NCBI GenBank assembly: GCA_026260175.1
Contig: JAKCWW010001154.1
Coordinates: forward strand, 1 to 64,000
Reading direction: 5' to 3'
Source of the DNA: Reticulitermes lucifugus
Lineage: Eukaryota; Arthropoda; Insecta; Blattodea; Rhinotermitidae
Length of the DNA: 64,000 nucleotides
A model generated the notes under the pieces. The model worked only from the letters and a program-made list of their open reading frames with translations, did no database searches and was not told where the DNA came from. The position numbers and the translations under genes are program-made. Positions 1 to 11,426 of this stretch are shown piece by piece; position 1 is the first letter of the stretch, and each line of letters opens with the position of its first letter.

Positions 1-302
1 TTTCGTTGATAGTTTTATATATTTGTCCAATAAAATAAATTTTAGACTCCAAAATTTGTTCCACGCTAGACCAATTCTTCTTTTTACTTCCTTCCCTGAA
101 CTCATATGAAAAGAGACTATTTGGCCTAAATATGTGTACTCCCTTACATATTCTAATACTTCTCTGGTAACTTTAATTTCAACCTCCGTTCCATTTGTCA
201 TCAATTTAGTTTTCCTAGGATTCATTGAAAGACCTACTTCGTTGCTGATTTTGTTTATGTCATGAATCATATTCTCTAATTCGCGCCCAGTTTTTGCGAA
301 GA
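1..302 (-). mobile_element. RTE-like LINE reverse-transcriptase fragment, cut by the window edge
   Basis: Read on the minus strand from about 300 down to 1, about 100 codons are open without a stop. Motifs typical of the palm-to-thumb part of a non-LTR reverse transcriptase are visible: GLSMNPRKTKLM, then EYTYLGQIVSF, then KRRIGLAWNKFWSLK. This arrangement is known from RTE-type endonuclease/reverse-transcriptase proteins of insects. The catalytic YxDD box would lie upstream; the sequence just above 300 no longer reads as RT, so the fragment is truncated there. It continues past base 1. The open frame suggests moderate age. RTE is inferred from the motif style; another LINE clade is possible. 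Confidence 0.8.
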
Positions 303-529
303 GCAATAGCAATAACAAATTTTGTACTTCGGCCGCTGTCACCTGCTGGCTATGGATGCTTTGCACCGATGGCGGGACAAATGGTTAAATGTCAATGGTG
401 ACTGTGGAAGTCTGGTGTGTACCATCTGCTACCCATGCGTCATGTATACGTCGAAGTCAGAATAAAGCTCTTGGCATCAGAGCGGTTGTTACCGGCACCC
501 AGTTTTTTGAAACTTCCTTGTAATTCATT

Positions 530-769
530 TTAACAAAGGATTAGCACAGAAAATCGGTACAGAGGTATAAGATGGTTGCTACCGTGATATATTCCATCCT
601 TCATAATCTGAATTGCATATTCAATTTTTCTTGAATCTCCCATGACTAGGCTAAGGCCGGACGACAGAGAAATTATTTTTCGATAACCGGTGGGATCAAC
701 AATTTTATTTTCTTTCCAAAACGTCCAAGACCGGCTGTAGGACCCACCCGGTCTCTTTGAGCCGTACAT
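530..769 (-). other. Unassigned open frame, possible coding fragment
   Basis: An open frame of 79 codons encodes a peptide with several tryptophans and aromatic residues (RSWTFWKENKIVDPTGYRK, then HGSNHLIPLYRFS). The composition looks more protein-like than neighbouring chance frames. I do not recognise the family. It lies in old repeat-rich DNA between the LINE fragment and a SINE, so it may be a piece of a transposon protein or of a decayed intronless gene such as a chemoreceptor. No splice sites or promoter are clear. Confidence 0.2.
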
Positions 770-1639
770 CTACTTCCATGTATGACTTACAATTACGCAC
801 AGGTACCATCTGGACATGCTCCACGAGCTCTTAATTTAAGAAATCTTGCTCTGAAAGTAAGTAGGAAAGAGTGTAACAGACCTTCCCACAAGGTTTTCTG
901 AAGTGGGTCGAATAATTGCGTCTTATAATTATACTAATTAACATCCACTAGGTTGAAACACGTATCCTGTTGTACGACCACAGACTAGGGTCCTGTGATA
1001 ATACTATCGCTTGACGCAGTCTGCAAGGAAAACTAAAATACAGAGTGTCGCAGAAGTCACCTCACACTCGTTGGTTAAAACGTTCCCTCTAGTGTTAGCC
1101 TAAGTGACTTTTGCGCCATTCTGTATAAGCTGCTACACATAACTAACAATAAATCTTGGACCACTTCTGGAAGCAGCCGTCAGAGTGGTACATTATTTTG
1201 TGTGTGAACGATCATGACCAAACTGAGTTTGAGGCTTTGGGTGTCCATAATGTTGGCAGTCCTTCATGTGCGAGGGGCGACCCATAATGATATGGAGAAG
1301 AGGATAAAACCGAACCCAGGTACGTCATCAACCAGGTGCTTGATAAGAACTGTACAATGTCCAGAGTGAGGAGATGCACTCCAGATGCTTTGCGAAATTT
1401 GAGATTCTCACAGCGGTGCTGATGAAAATTCAGGCCTCCTGGGATATTATGTCGTGTCAATTTGTAAGTAGTTGTTGAGGTTTCAAAGATCATAATGTCT
1501 TCATGTTCAGTGTCAGCAAGACCAAGAAGAGTAACTCTCCAAACAACTACATTTCGAGCTGCCTCAGTTACCTTGCTGTTCGTTTGTTGCATGTTCAAAC
1601 GCACTCCTCCATTAGCAATCGACCTACCCTAAGCTACAC

Positions 1640-1810
1640 AACACCCAGCCTCCTATTCAAATGGTACAAGGGTTTATTTCCCCTAGCGTAAAGCGGACGG
1701 GACGTAAAGTTGACTGTTTACCTCTATTTAGTGCCGAGGTTACGAATACGTTTATTCTTCCACATGTTTTCGTGGCATGCACAGGGAACTTTACCTTTAC
1801 CTTTAAACCC
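1640..1810 (+). mobile_element. SINE copy, family A (Blattodea-type, diverged)
   Basis: The block CCTCCTATTCAAATGG, then a pyrimidine-rich 'tttcccc' segment, then GTAAAG and the ending CAGGGAACTTTACCTTTACC matches the body and tail of the copies at 13437, 37115, 54165 and 59778, in the same orientation as 54165. The tRNA-like head is not clear here, so it is probably 5' truncated. Confidence 0.5.
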
Positions 1811-2549
1811 AAATGAATTTATTCGCTTTGCACGCCATAAAAGAAAACTCGATTTCATCGCCATCATTCTCATCATCCTTACACATCGGATCCTTCTGCT
1901 ACGGTTCCGTGCTAACTAGGTGGGAACGATTTATTAGCTGAACACATCCTGGACATGACATTACGACTTTCCTCTTCAAATAATCGAATGAGTCATTGTT
2001 TACGACACGCTTCTTTCACATTGTACATTCAAATGTTATGCGGCAGCGTCATTATATACAAGATGAAAAAGATGAAGGTCACCTTACGCTTAATTAAACA
2101 TTACACCACAAAGACGTGCGGAGGTGTGAAGGTAGAGCTTCATTTATTCTTAGGGGTTCCTTTCGTCCCGGTTTTCCCGGGACATGCCAGGGTTTATTGA
2201 TTTTAAAGAGCTCTGTTCCGGTGTCCTAAAAATTCGGGTCGGGATGCCAAACGTCCCGGCTTTTTTTTTCAAGTCATAAACATAAGTAATTTCTGACAAT
2301 GCATATGAATATTTTGACTTCCCACGCTGGGAGAAATAATCTATAGAACTAGAACAGCCACCAACCAATCACTAGTAAAGCAGAAAATGTGAGGGAGAGC
2401 AAGATGCGTAGATTAGTGATTATAAAGTGTGGACTAAGACTGCGAAGGATGAGGAACGGATATGAAAAAAAAAGTCTGAGTTTGAGTAATATTATTATTT
2501 TTATTCTTACATAATTTTTACTGTCTTTAATAATTTTGAAGCAGGCGAA

Positions 2550-2850
2550 TGGTTAGTTTCTCGTCCCGGCCGCTTTACCTCCGGGGAAAGATTCCCCCTC
2601 TCCCGAATCAGTTGTGTATAAAGCTCAGCCGGTCTAGACGCCTTGGTGAAAAGAAAAAAATTGCCTCTGCCGGAAAGAGAACCCCGGTCGTGCAGCCAGT
2701 GCACAGGAACTATGTTGACTGAACTTCCCTGCCTGAAGTTTTGTACTACAGCGGACTTGCAAGTCGCAGGCAGTCACGACACTGACAGACCTACACCGGC
2801 TCACCTCCTGTAATCGAACCCCAGACCTGTAGAACACTTCGAGTCTTTAA
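2550..2850 (-). mobile_element. SINE copy, family A, with tRNA-like head
   Basis: On the minus strand a B-box-like GGGGTTCGATTAC (near 2810-2825) is followed by the body. The block around 2566-2600 (cggccgctttacctccggggaaag) matches the copy at 59890. The whole lies in intergenic DNA left of the SVWC exons. Confidence 0.5.
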
Positions 2851-3147
2851 CCAGTCATTAAAATTGAATGAGCCACATATGGAGCAATTAAAAACAGAGT
2901 TCCTAGCTGTACGACTTATTAGTCCGTTTTTTGCTTCCTACATTGTAATAATAACACAGAAGTCTAACTGCTTGACACGGAGAGTGAAGACTTCCATTGT
3001 TCCTAACGGCAGGGAACTGCTCCCTCAAGGACACGGTGTAACATCCCACAAGATTGAATCTGCAGCTACTCAGCTGTGAAAATCTCAGATCTCGCAAACA
3101 AAAGAATACAAACATAACGTGACAGAAGACATCCCTTGTGTCTAAAC

Positions 3148-3782
3148 GATTAATTAATTAATTAATTAGTAAACCATCATCAAACGCAAAGTGTGTCTAA
3201 CAATAAGAAAACACAATAAAAATAAAAACCACATTAAATTCAACTTTCCTAAAAAAATGTAAACACGGTGTAACAAATATCGAAGGACAAGATAAAAATA
3301 AGTATGTGCAATGTTTACAGAATCGAAAAACAAGAAACATCCTTATCCCGTCAGTGGAAACAGTGATTGTAAGGGAGAGCACACCCCACAAGCCTCCAAA
3401 AGGGCTCGAGATAACTTAGAATAAGTTCATCGTTTTAATCACTTTAATTTAAATACTTTAAACCTCTATCGATATTTTCAGAAGAGAACCACGTAAAACA
3501 AACTTAAAGCATTTGATATTTTAAAAAAATTTTGAAAAATAATATTTAAAAAAAAACACAACTTCCATACTTCAAGCTATTAAACGAATTGACATACAAT
3601 TAACAACTGTAAAAAATATGTGAGATATTACAAGAATTATATATATATTATTCACATTTTTACCTTATATATAGACTGATGGTGGTCAGGCAGGACCGAA
3701 ATATGTAGCGTATCGTCACACAGTAAATATATAGTTGTGTTTGATGGGGTTTACTAATTAATTAATCAATCAATCAATCAAT
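3148..3782 (+). mobile_element. Inverted-repeat element carrying a hammerhead-like motif
   Basis: Both ends carry TTAA/ATTA microsatellite followed inward by TTAGTAAACC and CATCAAAC in opposite orientation (3158-3186 and 3745-3770), so the element has inverted termini of about 30 bp. Near the right end, at 3672-3712, sits the CTGATG...GACCGAAA...TGTAGC motif shared with 10535, 52501, 52813 and 62032. No coding sequence is visible. It appears related to the elements at 52.4 and 61.4 kb but is more diverged. Confidence 0.45.
3672..3712 (+). ncRNA. Hammerhead-ribozyme-like motif (degenerate)
   Basis: Order of parts: CTGATGG (core CUGANGA with the last A changed), then GGTC-loop-GACC which can pair as stem II, then CGAAA, then AUAUGUA where the cleavage triplet would fall. 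The core substitution makes activity unlikely in this copy. Confidence 0.3.
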
Positions 3783-3974
3783 CCGAATCTAATTTCACAC
3801 TAGAATTAAATCTTTATGGTGAACGATTTTTTTGCCCACAATCGAAGAGTTGTTTTCAGTCGGTTGTTGCGGTCCGAAGAGTCTCATTTAATTGTCTTCA
3901 TTCCAATAAAAATACGAACGATTCCTCTCGACAGTCAGTCGGTAGTTGCCACCTCTTGATCCAGTCTCGCTCAG

Positions 3975-4135
3975 TTTACAATTCAAGGTCGTGTTCCAGA
4001 ATACCCTGGCAAGTGTTACGACGACGTCACCAACGCCGCTTATGACATTGACGAAACCTGGAGCCAGAAAGGTGTATGCGTGCAGTACAAATGCAGCCAG
4101 GCCAAGAATGGCGACTTCCTCATCACTGCTTATGG
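3975..4135 (+). CDS. Single-domain von Willebrand factor C (SVWC, Vago-like) protein, penultimate exon
   Basis: Seen: 161 nt reading from the acceptor CTCGCTCAG to the donor GG/GTATGA, ending in phase 2. The frame gives GRVPEYPGKCYDD, then QKGVCVQYKCS and DFLITAYG. Cysteine spacing and the PGKCYD...YKCS...YG pattern are those of the SVWC family: small secreted eight-cysteine proteins of arthropods, including Vago-type proteins induced by infection. The next exon (5143-5248) restores the frame exactly (GG/A TGC) and supplies the remaining cysteines, giving about 88 residues before the stop. An in-frame stop just upstream (3957) and the lack of an ATG show that a signal-peptide exon lies further upstream; I could not find it in the window. 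An alternative acceptor at 3988 cannot be excluded. The antisense open frame here is a shadow. The immune role is inferred from the family. Confidence 0.85.
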
Positions 4136-4348
4136 GTATGATTTGTATTATCTGATGAATAGCAGCGTAGGAATTCCAGAAGTATCCGCAGTGTGATAGG
4201 TTTAGAAGCCGGCAAAACCGAAATGCACGAATTAGGGAGAACAGATCGTGCACCTCCTTGGCTGACCTGCACCCTTCCTGCCTGTTAGAGTAACATTACT
4301 TCTGTGCCTCTCTTAACTACCAGAGTGATTTACAATCTTCCTACCTAC

Positions 4349-4622
4349 CAGTGGCGTAGTTACGATTTTTGGGTCCCTATTCAAAGCTTACCGAAGTACC
4401 CTATCCTCCCCTACCCATGAAGACGAAAATTTTATAAAATTATCATCAATAGGCATGGTTTTCAAATAAAGTTATTTGTTTAAATTTAGTTTCTCGCGAA
4501 CACTCTCACATGCGCCCAAATATTGGGTGGTGTTCAGTTAACGTAGAAAAACTAATTTGTTCCTATGGGCTCGCGGGCCCCTATGATTTGTATATTTTTG
4601 CTACATGGTAGCTAGGCCCTTG
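4349..4622. mobile_element. Non-autonomous hAT-like element in the SVWC intron
   Basis: The ends read CAGTGGCGTAGTTACG on the left and, reverse-complemented, CAAGGGCCTAGCTACC on the right, a diverged terminal inverted repeat of the hAT CAGNG type. Flanking 8-mers CTACCTAC (4341-4348) and CTGCCTAC (4623-4630) match at 7 of 8 positions, as expected for an hAT target duplication. At 274 bp with no reading frame it is a MITE. Confidence 0.7.
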
Positions 4623-5142
4623 CTGCCTACTTAGCTGCCAGACTGACTTACTACTTTCACAGCTGATAAAAATGAGATCCCTGCTACATAAATTGAGGTC
4701 ATGGAAGGAAGTCCCAGGGATGATAGGGATGGCGGCATTCGAGGCTGATCTCTCTGTCTCTCTGCCTACTGCAGCATTCCCCTCAGGCTCCCACTGGCCT
4801 ATGTCAGCCAGCCGGAAGCTCTTGTCGCTGAACTGAAGCTACGGAAAGAACCATCATGGGTAATGAGGATGCCAGCGGTTTAGGCTTCCTCATTTGTGTT
4901 CAGGCAAGCATATAAACATCGGAAAAGATGGTCTTACAAAGAGAGAAAAAATAAAAATTGAAAATAATCAATCCTTTAGAAAAGATTCTCTAATTTGTAT
5001 TTTAGTCTTTTTTGTTTTAAAGTAGCAGACTGACCTGAACTGGACAGTAGACAGCATTATGAATGGAATCACTCTCCGAAGCGAGCACATTCCTCCTTCA
5101 AATTACGAAATTCAACATAGTGTTTCTTTACTATGATTTCAG

Positions 5143-5248
5143 ATGCATCGATACGTCGAAATTCGAAAATGATGTTCATTGTTGGGTTATGGAGGGAGAT
5201 CTTTCCAATCCATATCCCAGCTGTTGTTCTGTAGTTATCTGTGCTTAG
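5143..5248 (+). CDS. SVWC (Vago-like) protein, last exon and stop
   Basis: The acceptor is a pyrimidine-rich TTTCTTTACTATGATTTCAG. Joined in phase 2 to the exon ending at 4135, the frame reads CIDTSKFENDVHCWVMEGDL and then NPYPSCCSVVICA followed by TAG. The NPYPSCC...C ending is the classic SVWC C-terminus. With the previous exon all eight cysteines are present (GKC, GVC, YKC, GCI, HCW, CC, IC), so this copy looks intact over the domain. The ATG at 5063 lies in the intron and is not a start. The intron is about 1.0 kb and contains an hAT-like element. A poly(A) signal follows 70 bases after the stop. Confidence 0.88.
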
Positions 5249-5317
5249 TTCAAGATGTCGGGCACCACAGAGCGGTGAAGAAGCAGAAGAAATCATCAAC
5301 ATAGAACTGAATGATTG

Positions 5318-5323
5318 AATAAA
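5318..5323 (+). terminator. Poly(A) signal of the SVWC gene
   Basis: AATAAA lies about 70 bases after the stop codon at 5248, giving a short 3' UTR typical of small secreted insect proteins. It runs into an A-rich stretch, so the exact cleavage site is not defined. Confidence 0.5.
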
Positions 5324-5864
5324 AAAAAAAGATGTACTGCTATCTCTGTAAACCTGTGAAAACATACATAAAAATTAAATAATTTAAGTGGTTGTCAGTT
5401 AAAACTACATTCGAAACAAATTACAGATGAGGAAATTTAAGATATTCTTCGCCCGAACACTCGGCGGAGTTGGTTAAGTCCAATTAAGTCACTTTCCGCT
5501 TAAAAAAGAAACTATGTACGTTTTCACATCAGACTCTTCCAATTCTGTTACAACTCAGAAGAACCGTAATACTGCATAAAACGAACAAAATGAAATGTGT
5601 GCCGGAATGATACTGCCATTGTATTTCCACAATTATTATCTTTGCTAAACATATCACCAAGCCGTCGCTAATAGGAAAGTTGTGGCATAACTTTTACAGA
5701 AACGAAGTTAATTATCACAATAAAGTTTACAGATTGCGTTAAGCAGTTACGGAAATTTATATAAATTCTCATTTTACAGACTCGTTTATTGTTCTTTACT
5801 TTGCATAACACAACACACAAACGTTGTTTCGTACATCGTAATCTTTTTTAGTACGTGAACTATC

Positions 5865-6125
5865 GCCCAAGGAGCAGTGTTTCCGGTTTGCTTCCGGGAG
5901 GTGCTTGGTTCGAATCTCCGCTGACACACCGACTGTAGCCTTGAGCTTCTTCGTGGTTTTTCTCAATCAGTATGGGAAAATGCCTAGCTAGTGCCTTAGA
6001 CTAGGTCACGGCTGTCTCTATGTCCTTTTAATTTCATTATTCACTATCACCTTACCATTCGACTTCATCAACACCGCTATGAGAACCTAAAATCTCCCAC
6101 AGCATAGGCCTAATACGTACAATTA
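5865..6125 (+). mobile_element. tRNA-derived SINE, family B
   Basis: A B-box-like GGTTCGAATCTCC lies at about 5909, preceded by a degenerate tRNA-like head. The body contains TATGGGAAAATGCCTAG and CTAGGTCACGGC. No coding sequence. The ends are not defined and no target duplication was found. Confidence 0.45.
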
Positions 6126-7424
6126 CAGTCTTTCAATAACCCCATCAGTTAATGGGCGTTTGTTTTTGTGCTACGATGAACTTCAGTGGTGTGATGTACT
6201 CTAGGTTTACATTCATTCAATGACACTTACAGGACAGGGCGACCCAAGGCCTTCCGTTGGCCTTTTTCTAAATGTTGTTTGTAGACATTTGATACGACTG
6301 CTTAAGCGAGGGAATTGCCCATCTCAAGGCCTCTTAACACAGGTGTGTGCCTGCCATCAATGACGGTCGCAAACATGACGGACCAACATTTGACATACAA
6401 CCTCAATTATTCTGGGCTATGACAGCCTGTCGACAGGCAAACAACTTCCAACGTTTTCATCTCCTGGGTCTAAGTAGTTCAGACCTCGCAACCTCAATCA
6501 TAAATGTTAAAAATTAATAAGCATACAATGTACAAGACTTAGGACACTGAAGACACGGGTCACGCGTGTAGCCCGCACACCGGGGACACGGGTTTGTACC
6601 CTTTTCGAGGCATTCATCTTATCATATTTTCTATGTCCCTTTTTTTAACGAAAGAGGACTTAGGATCTTCGAACAGCAATCCACATTAGACGCAAGTGTC
6701 TGAAATATTCATTATCGAAAGATCCGTAGGGTCTATGACCGCCGAGAGTGTCACGTTACGTCGGCCGGGTAGTTTAGGCCATGTAGTATGGGGTCTAACT
6801 TGCATCGGGGAGTTGTCAGATTAGAATTTCAGCCACACTACCGTCTACATGGCTCTTCTCGTAAAATGTTCTTCAGTCACCCCAGACCAATTCCGGGCAT
6901 CCTTCAAACACACCATAATCTCCTCCCCAGTCCTTTATTTTCTTTTGCAGTGTAACGGCTGTGACAGTAACTAAGGCAACGTAGCGTTGAATAATCGGAT
7001 GACAGTAAAAAATATTTGGAAAGAGTGGGAAAGGAAGTGGTGAAACCTAATTTATACTGTCCCAGCATTTGCCTGTGGGAACTAAGAAAATATGTAATCA
7101 GGATAGTCGGTGTTCAGCCGAGATTCGAAGCTTGTACCGCTTGATTGGAAGTCAGAAGCGATTCCGCTTGAGACAGGTTTCTTGGTCCCAATAGTTCAGC
7201 GCTTACATTAGTACAAAACGAGCTACTCGTCCCACTCAAAGCGTTTCCGTCAGTACAGAACAATCTAATCGTCTCAATAAAATCGTAATAACCGCAGCTA
7301 TTACAGTTCTACTAACTAGCTGGGGAATCATATCCACCGAATTTCATGTTTACCCTGTTCTAACTCCATATAGCAGTGTCATTCTTGAGAAGCAAATAGT
7401 TTTTCAGCTAGTATAGAAATACCC
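6126..7424. other. Intergenic DNA without a supported gene
   Basis: The stretch is relatively GC-rich compared with the rest. A possible tRNA-like B box on the minus strand (near 7125-7140) suggests another old SINE. No exon with convincing splice sites was seen. Confidence 0.4.
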
Positions 7425-7720
7425 CGCATTTTATGGAACCCGAAATTTCATTACCATCTTCACAAGAACCCGCTACCTGTTCTGAGCCAGATCAATCCAG
7501 CCCACGCCCACCATACTGTTTCTTGAAGATCCATTTTAATATTATCCAGTGGGTCCCTTTTACCACGGCATGGCGCGTCCTGAGGTTGCGGATGGAGGAG
7601 ACGGCCCCCAGATATGGAGGGTAGTTGCAAATAGTATATTTAATAAAGCAGTCTCGGACAGCCCACAAGGGGTGGTCCCCCAGCTTGGGCAATGGGCTAA
7701 ACACCCCTTACCGTAAAAAC
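7425..7720 (-). mobile_element. LINE 3' end fragment plus adjoining repeat
   Basis: On the minus strand the sequence reads NIKMDLQE, then a decayed GLIWLRTG-like segment, matching the frequent insect LINE C-terminus (DNIKMDLREIGW...DWIDLAQDRD). Several frame breaks are present. The part at 7560-7720, including CCCACAAGGGGTGGTCCC, resembles a separate short repeat joined to it. The same LINE tail recurs at 37690 and, more weakly, at 31655. Confidence 0.6.
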
Positions 7721-8779
7721 ATGTAACGAAATAGAATTACCGGACACTACATTAATAAAATCATATATAGGCATATTTCACAAATTAGGCATAACTTGAA
7801 CTAGGTCAAATTTTCTTTCTTCCCAGTCCTTACCTCTGCACTGCATGTAATAATCCTTTTTCCACAGCCTCTGCAGTTGGTAACAGCCCACTAGCTAACT
7901 AGCTACGTACCACAGGTGTCCGATTGTATCATAATAACAACTCTCTCAGACTGTTCGACGCAATGCGGGGCGTCCTGACGGCTTCAGCTGGCATGGAAAT
8001 ACAAGGATTGCACGGCAAACTGTCGGCCTGAACCCAGACGAAGGACCGTACCACTGTCGACAACATATAGCAACTGCCATTTTCCTTTCGATTAAAATCG
8101 TGTCTAATATCACCTGACAATCGATTATTTCGTTTCGATCAGAACCTTCGCTGCTGAATTTTATGTTCTCTTTTGAACGAGATTTATTCAGTCACAGCAC
8201 AACGAAACTTGAATAACGTAACCATCAAATCGCGACTAATATATCGTAATTGGCAGATTTGTTACCCAAACCTCAAGATGTTTTGACCAAAGATCAGAAG
8301 GTACAATTTAATAAAAGGAAACCGACACAATTATCGGTATACATATGTTCACATAACATTTAATGTGTCAAGTATAGAAAAAAAAATTGTTAAAATTAAA
8401 AGGAATTTAACATAAGATTATTTGTCTATTCATTAAAACTAACGGTTATATCACTGAAGTAACCTTATGGCATTAATGGCAGACCACTGGTTTCATATGC
8501 AGATTTTATATACATGTTCCAAACAAGGTCTTATGTTCAAATTAAAATAAAACAATGTGTATAAATTCGTTCATATTGCACACTGAATAAATTATTCTTG
8601 ACTGTAAGCATGAATTCACCTGTATCAGCTGTATCTCATACCCGATATGCCTTCATGGATTTGTGTTTAATTAAGCACTTGAACTAATTTCCAACTTAAT
8701 ATTTTAATTCAATATTCAATTTAATATTAGGATTTGCACAGAGTATTGAGGTCCCCATTTTATCCTTCTCTGTCCCACT

Positions 8780-9125
8780 CCACAGTGTCTCCACATACCG
8801 TCCTGTGAAAGGCAACCTGGGATTGAAAAACATCCCCAGCAAGTGTGGTGAGGTCTATACTGGGAAGACAAGTCAGTCTGTTAAGACCATGGTGAAATGC
8901 CACCAGAATATTCACCTCAGACAACTGGATAAATTAAAAGCTGTAAGCACTGGATCAGCAAGGAGCATCACATCCAACTCTAGAACATCAAAATCCTTTC
9001 CAATCAGATCCTGATGCATGACCCACCTAATGTAGAGGCAAATTAAACTGAGCTATACAACCAACAACAAAAACAGGAAGGATAACCTTGTTGGTCATGA
9101 AAACCTCTCATTCATTCCCAAATGG
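8780..9125 (+). mobile_element. Penelope-like element fragment (GIY-YIG end)
   Basis: The frame gives NIPSKCGEVYTGKTSQSVKT, followed by KCHQNIHLRQLDKLK, which matches the GIY-YIG nuclease end of Penelope-like retroelements (consensus IPCxCGxVYIGxTGRSxxTRxxEH). Further on, TTNNKNRKDNL fits the usual NN(x)NRxDG segment near their C-terminus. Only the terminal part is left and it is broken. It matters because Penelope-like elements are known carriers of hammerhead ribozymes, which recur in this window. Confidence 0.7.
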
Positions 9126-9527
9126 AACAATGAAAACCTTCCCCTGATAGGCAATGTTGAACATGACTGCTCTCTTTAGGGCTATCAACTGGCTGCCCTT
9201 CAAAAGAACAGTCTTCCTGAACATGCTTGTCTTCTCCTTCCTTTCCCACACTTGGTCTACCTGACCATCCTTTATTCCTACTCACTCTAGCACCCACCAA
9301 TTCTTCCCACATTTCTCTCACATGCTTCCAGCTCCTGTACACGCCTATTATTTTGTCACCTCTTCTCTTTTTCTGCATATTCCATTCTTGTACCCAGTCA
9401 CTACTCCCACTGGCCATGTACTTTAATTGCCTATCCTGCCCTTCCCCTACACAATACCCATTTTTTCCCAGCAGCTTACTCTTCTTGGAGTAGCCTAAAG
9501 ATAGAGGCAGCAGTGTGGCCGAAGCAC

Positions 9528-9570
9528 TTGTAACTATAGACCAAACTACACAGTGTCATAACCCAGAAAA
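9528..9570. repeat. Half copy of the foldback family
   Basis: The sequence ACACAGTGTCATAACCCAGAAAAG is the right terminus of the hairpin family described at 63447, 27515 and 34984. No matching left arm is seen. Confidence 0.4.
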
Positions 9571-10534
9571 GTGGCATCTTCATCAACACTACTGTGGAAA
9601 AGTCAAATCTTGCACACATGAAAAGTGTTTGCAAGAAAAGGAGATGATTCTAGCTTAAATTTTAGGTTCTTACAGCACCAAGTAGAATGTGTATTCATAT
9701 AATCATAAATATACAATTCAGGCAGGGTCACTATCTGAAAATTTAGAACCAAATCAGAATGTGCTGTGCTCACTGAACAGAAACAGGTGGCAGGCTTTTA
9801 ACATTCTCCTTGAAAGTCCCTCAGACATCTTGAACAGGATACCAGGGTTTCAAAATTTCAGCATGAATTGTCACAATTCTTGAAACCAAAACCATGTAAG
9901 ACAACAGCATTTTCCTAGTGGGTTCATACAAGGACCCAACAAATCAAAGTGCATCACTGCTAATCACTTATGCTCATCCCTTCCTCACATATTCACTGTA
10001 TAGCCTTCGCAGCTGATCCACCAAATAATCATAGATTCAAAAATATTAAGTTTAACATATAAAGAATTTCTGTAAATGATTTGTCACTTTTTCTAGACAC
10101 CTTCCCTGCCATAAACTGAAGTAACAGATTATATAAAACTACCTTTCCAGAGAACATTTATTCATTAAAACATATTTACATTAATGACACAAAAATAAAC
10201 ATACTGGATATGAAAAGCATTCTTCTCTATTGGAATGTACAATTATGAAAATTTCTTGCAATTACAATGGCAATAAATAAAGGTTAATGTAAGGTAATAG
10301 AATATAAAAAACACACAGAATATTATAATACAACTTTTGTTTAAATCTAACATGGAAACTCCTTTAACCCTTTCGCTGCTTGCAACACTAAAATGCTTAA
10401 CTAATATCTGTACTTTTTTAAAGTGAGACACCCCTGTTAAACAGTTTTATACATTTATAATGTATTCTTCATGTGAAAGGGAAGATCCCCTTCCTCATGC
10501 AGTATATAATTTTTCCTGTATCAACATTCATAAA

Positions 10535-10577
10535 AGGCCTAATGATGGCTTGCAATTAGAGTCGAAACATGTAGCCA
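10535..10577 (+). ncRNA. Hammerhead-ribozyme-like motif
   Basis: AGGC is followed by CTAATGA (core CUGAUGA with one change), a pairable GGCTT...GAGTC stem, CGAAAC, a short AU loop, GUA and then GCC, which pairs with the leading GGC. An AATAAA-like tail follows. The layout is the same as at 62032. The core change argues against activity. Confidence 0.35.
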
Positions 10578-11131
10578 TGAATAAATTGATAAAAATTGGT
10601 GTTGTGTGTGACTGACTTGATACATACACTTGTAATATCTGTATACAGCAAAGTCTGATACCCTTCAGACAGCACAACAAGTTGCTTCAAAAAGTTCTCA
10701 TAGTTTCATGGTTGTGTCCTGCCTCTCAGAGATAAATTTATGCCCAGTTCAGTCCACACATTTATGTATTTGCATAAAGTAATTTTGTGCCATAATTCTG
10801 AAAGAGATGCATGGAAGAACACAGACTGCCAAAGCTGAGTTGAGTGTGACTTTCAGAGGAGCTCACAGTGGTGGGGGAAGGGGGGGGGGGAGAAGACAGT
10901 GAGGAAAAGACACTGCAATAATAAAGTTCAAGTCTAAATAGCTGGGCAGGAACAACAGAACAGTAAAGAAAGAATTTATGGTTAGCACCCTGCAATGCAT
11001 TCAACTTGTCTGCCAGGTGAGAGAAGGATGAAGACCATACAGCTATAACAATCTAATGACAAATCCTTGAGCAGATCTGACTTCGTTGTGGACAGAAAAA
11101 GCACCTACATCACTCAAATCATGTACTAAAT

Positions 11132-11426
11132 CAGTGGTTCTCAAATTATTTTCAGTCAGTTGACCATTCTGTTCTGCCACTAAGAACTCGAAACAACCTT
11201 CCCTGTCTGTTTAACTGAAACTCAATGTATAACACCATCTTCCCAGAAGTTCCAGTTAACCTAAGTGTGTAACATCCATAGCCCTATTCTCCTGTCTATC
11301 TCTTAGGCTTACAGTATAAACAATCCAGTTATTCTAATGAAAATATACACGAATTTGTAATGCAGCGGGGATTCAGAATGACAAAAAGACTGAAGTGGAG
11401 CACAGACCACAAATTAAAAACCTCTG
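11132..11426. mobile_element. Non-autonomous hAT-like element
   Basis: The left end CAGTGGTTCTCAAATTATTT and the right end, reverse-complemented, CAGAGGTTTTTAATTTGTGG form an imperfect terminal inverted repeat of hAT type. About 295 bp, no coding sequence. Flanking 8-mers match poorly, so the insertion looks old. Confidence 0.55.

Noticed and set aside
3888-4253. 121-codon minus-strand open frame
   Set aside because: It is antisense to the SVWC exon at 3975-4135, whose plus-strand frame has the family cysteines and correct splice phases.
5063-5142. ATG at 5063 as the start of a 61-residue protein
   Set aside because: The first 26 codons lie in the intron before the acceptor at 5141-5142; only the part from 5143 matches SVWC.
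9112-9417. 101-codon minus-strand open frame next to the Penelope-like fragment
   Set aside because: No recognisable motif and a pyrimidine-rich plus strand that easily leaves the opposite strand open; I could not tie it to a family.
10875-10892. G-rich runs (also 19564-19586, 37755-37770, 51284-51297) as G-quadruplex control sites
   Set aside because: They are single long G runs rather than four spaced runs, and have no positional link to an exon or promoter.
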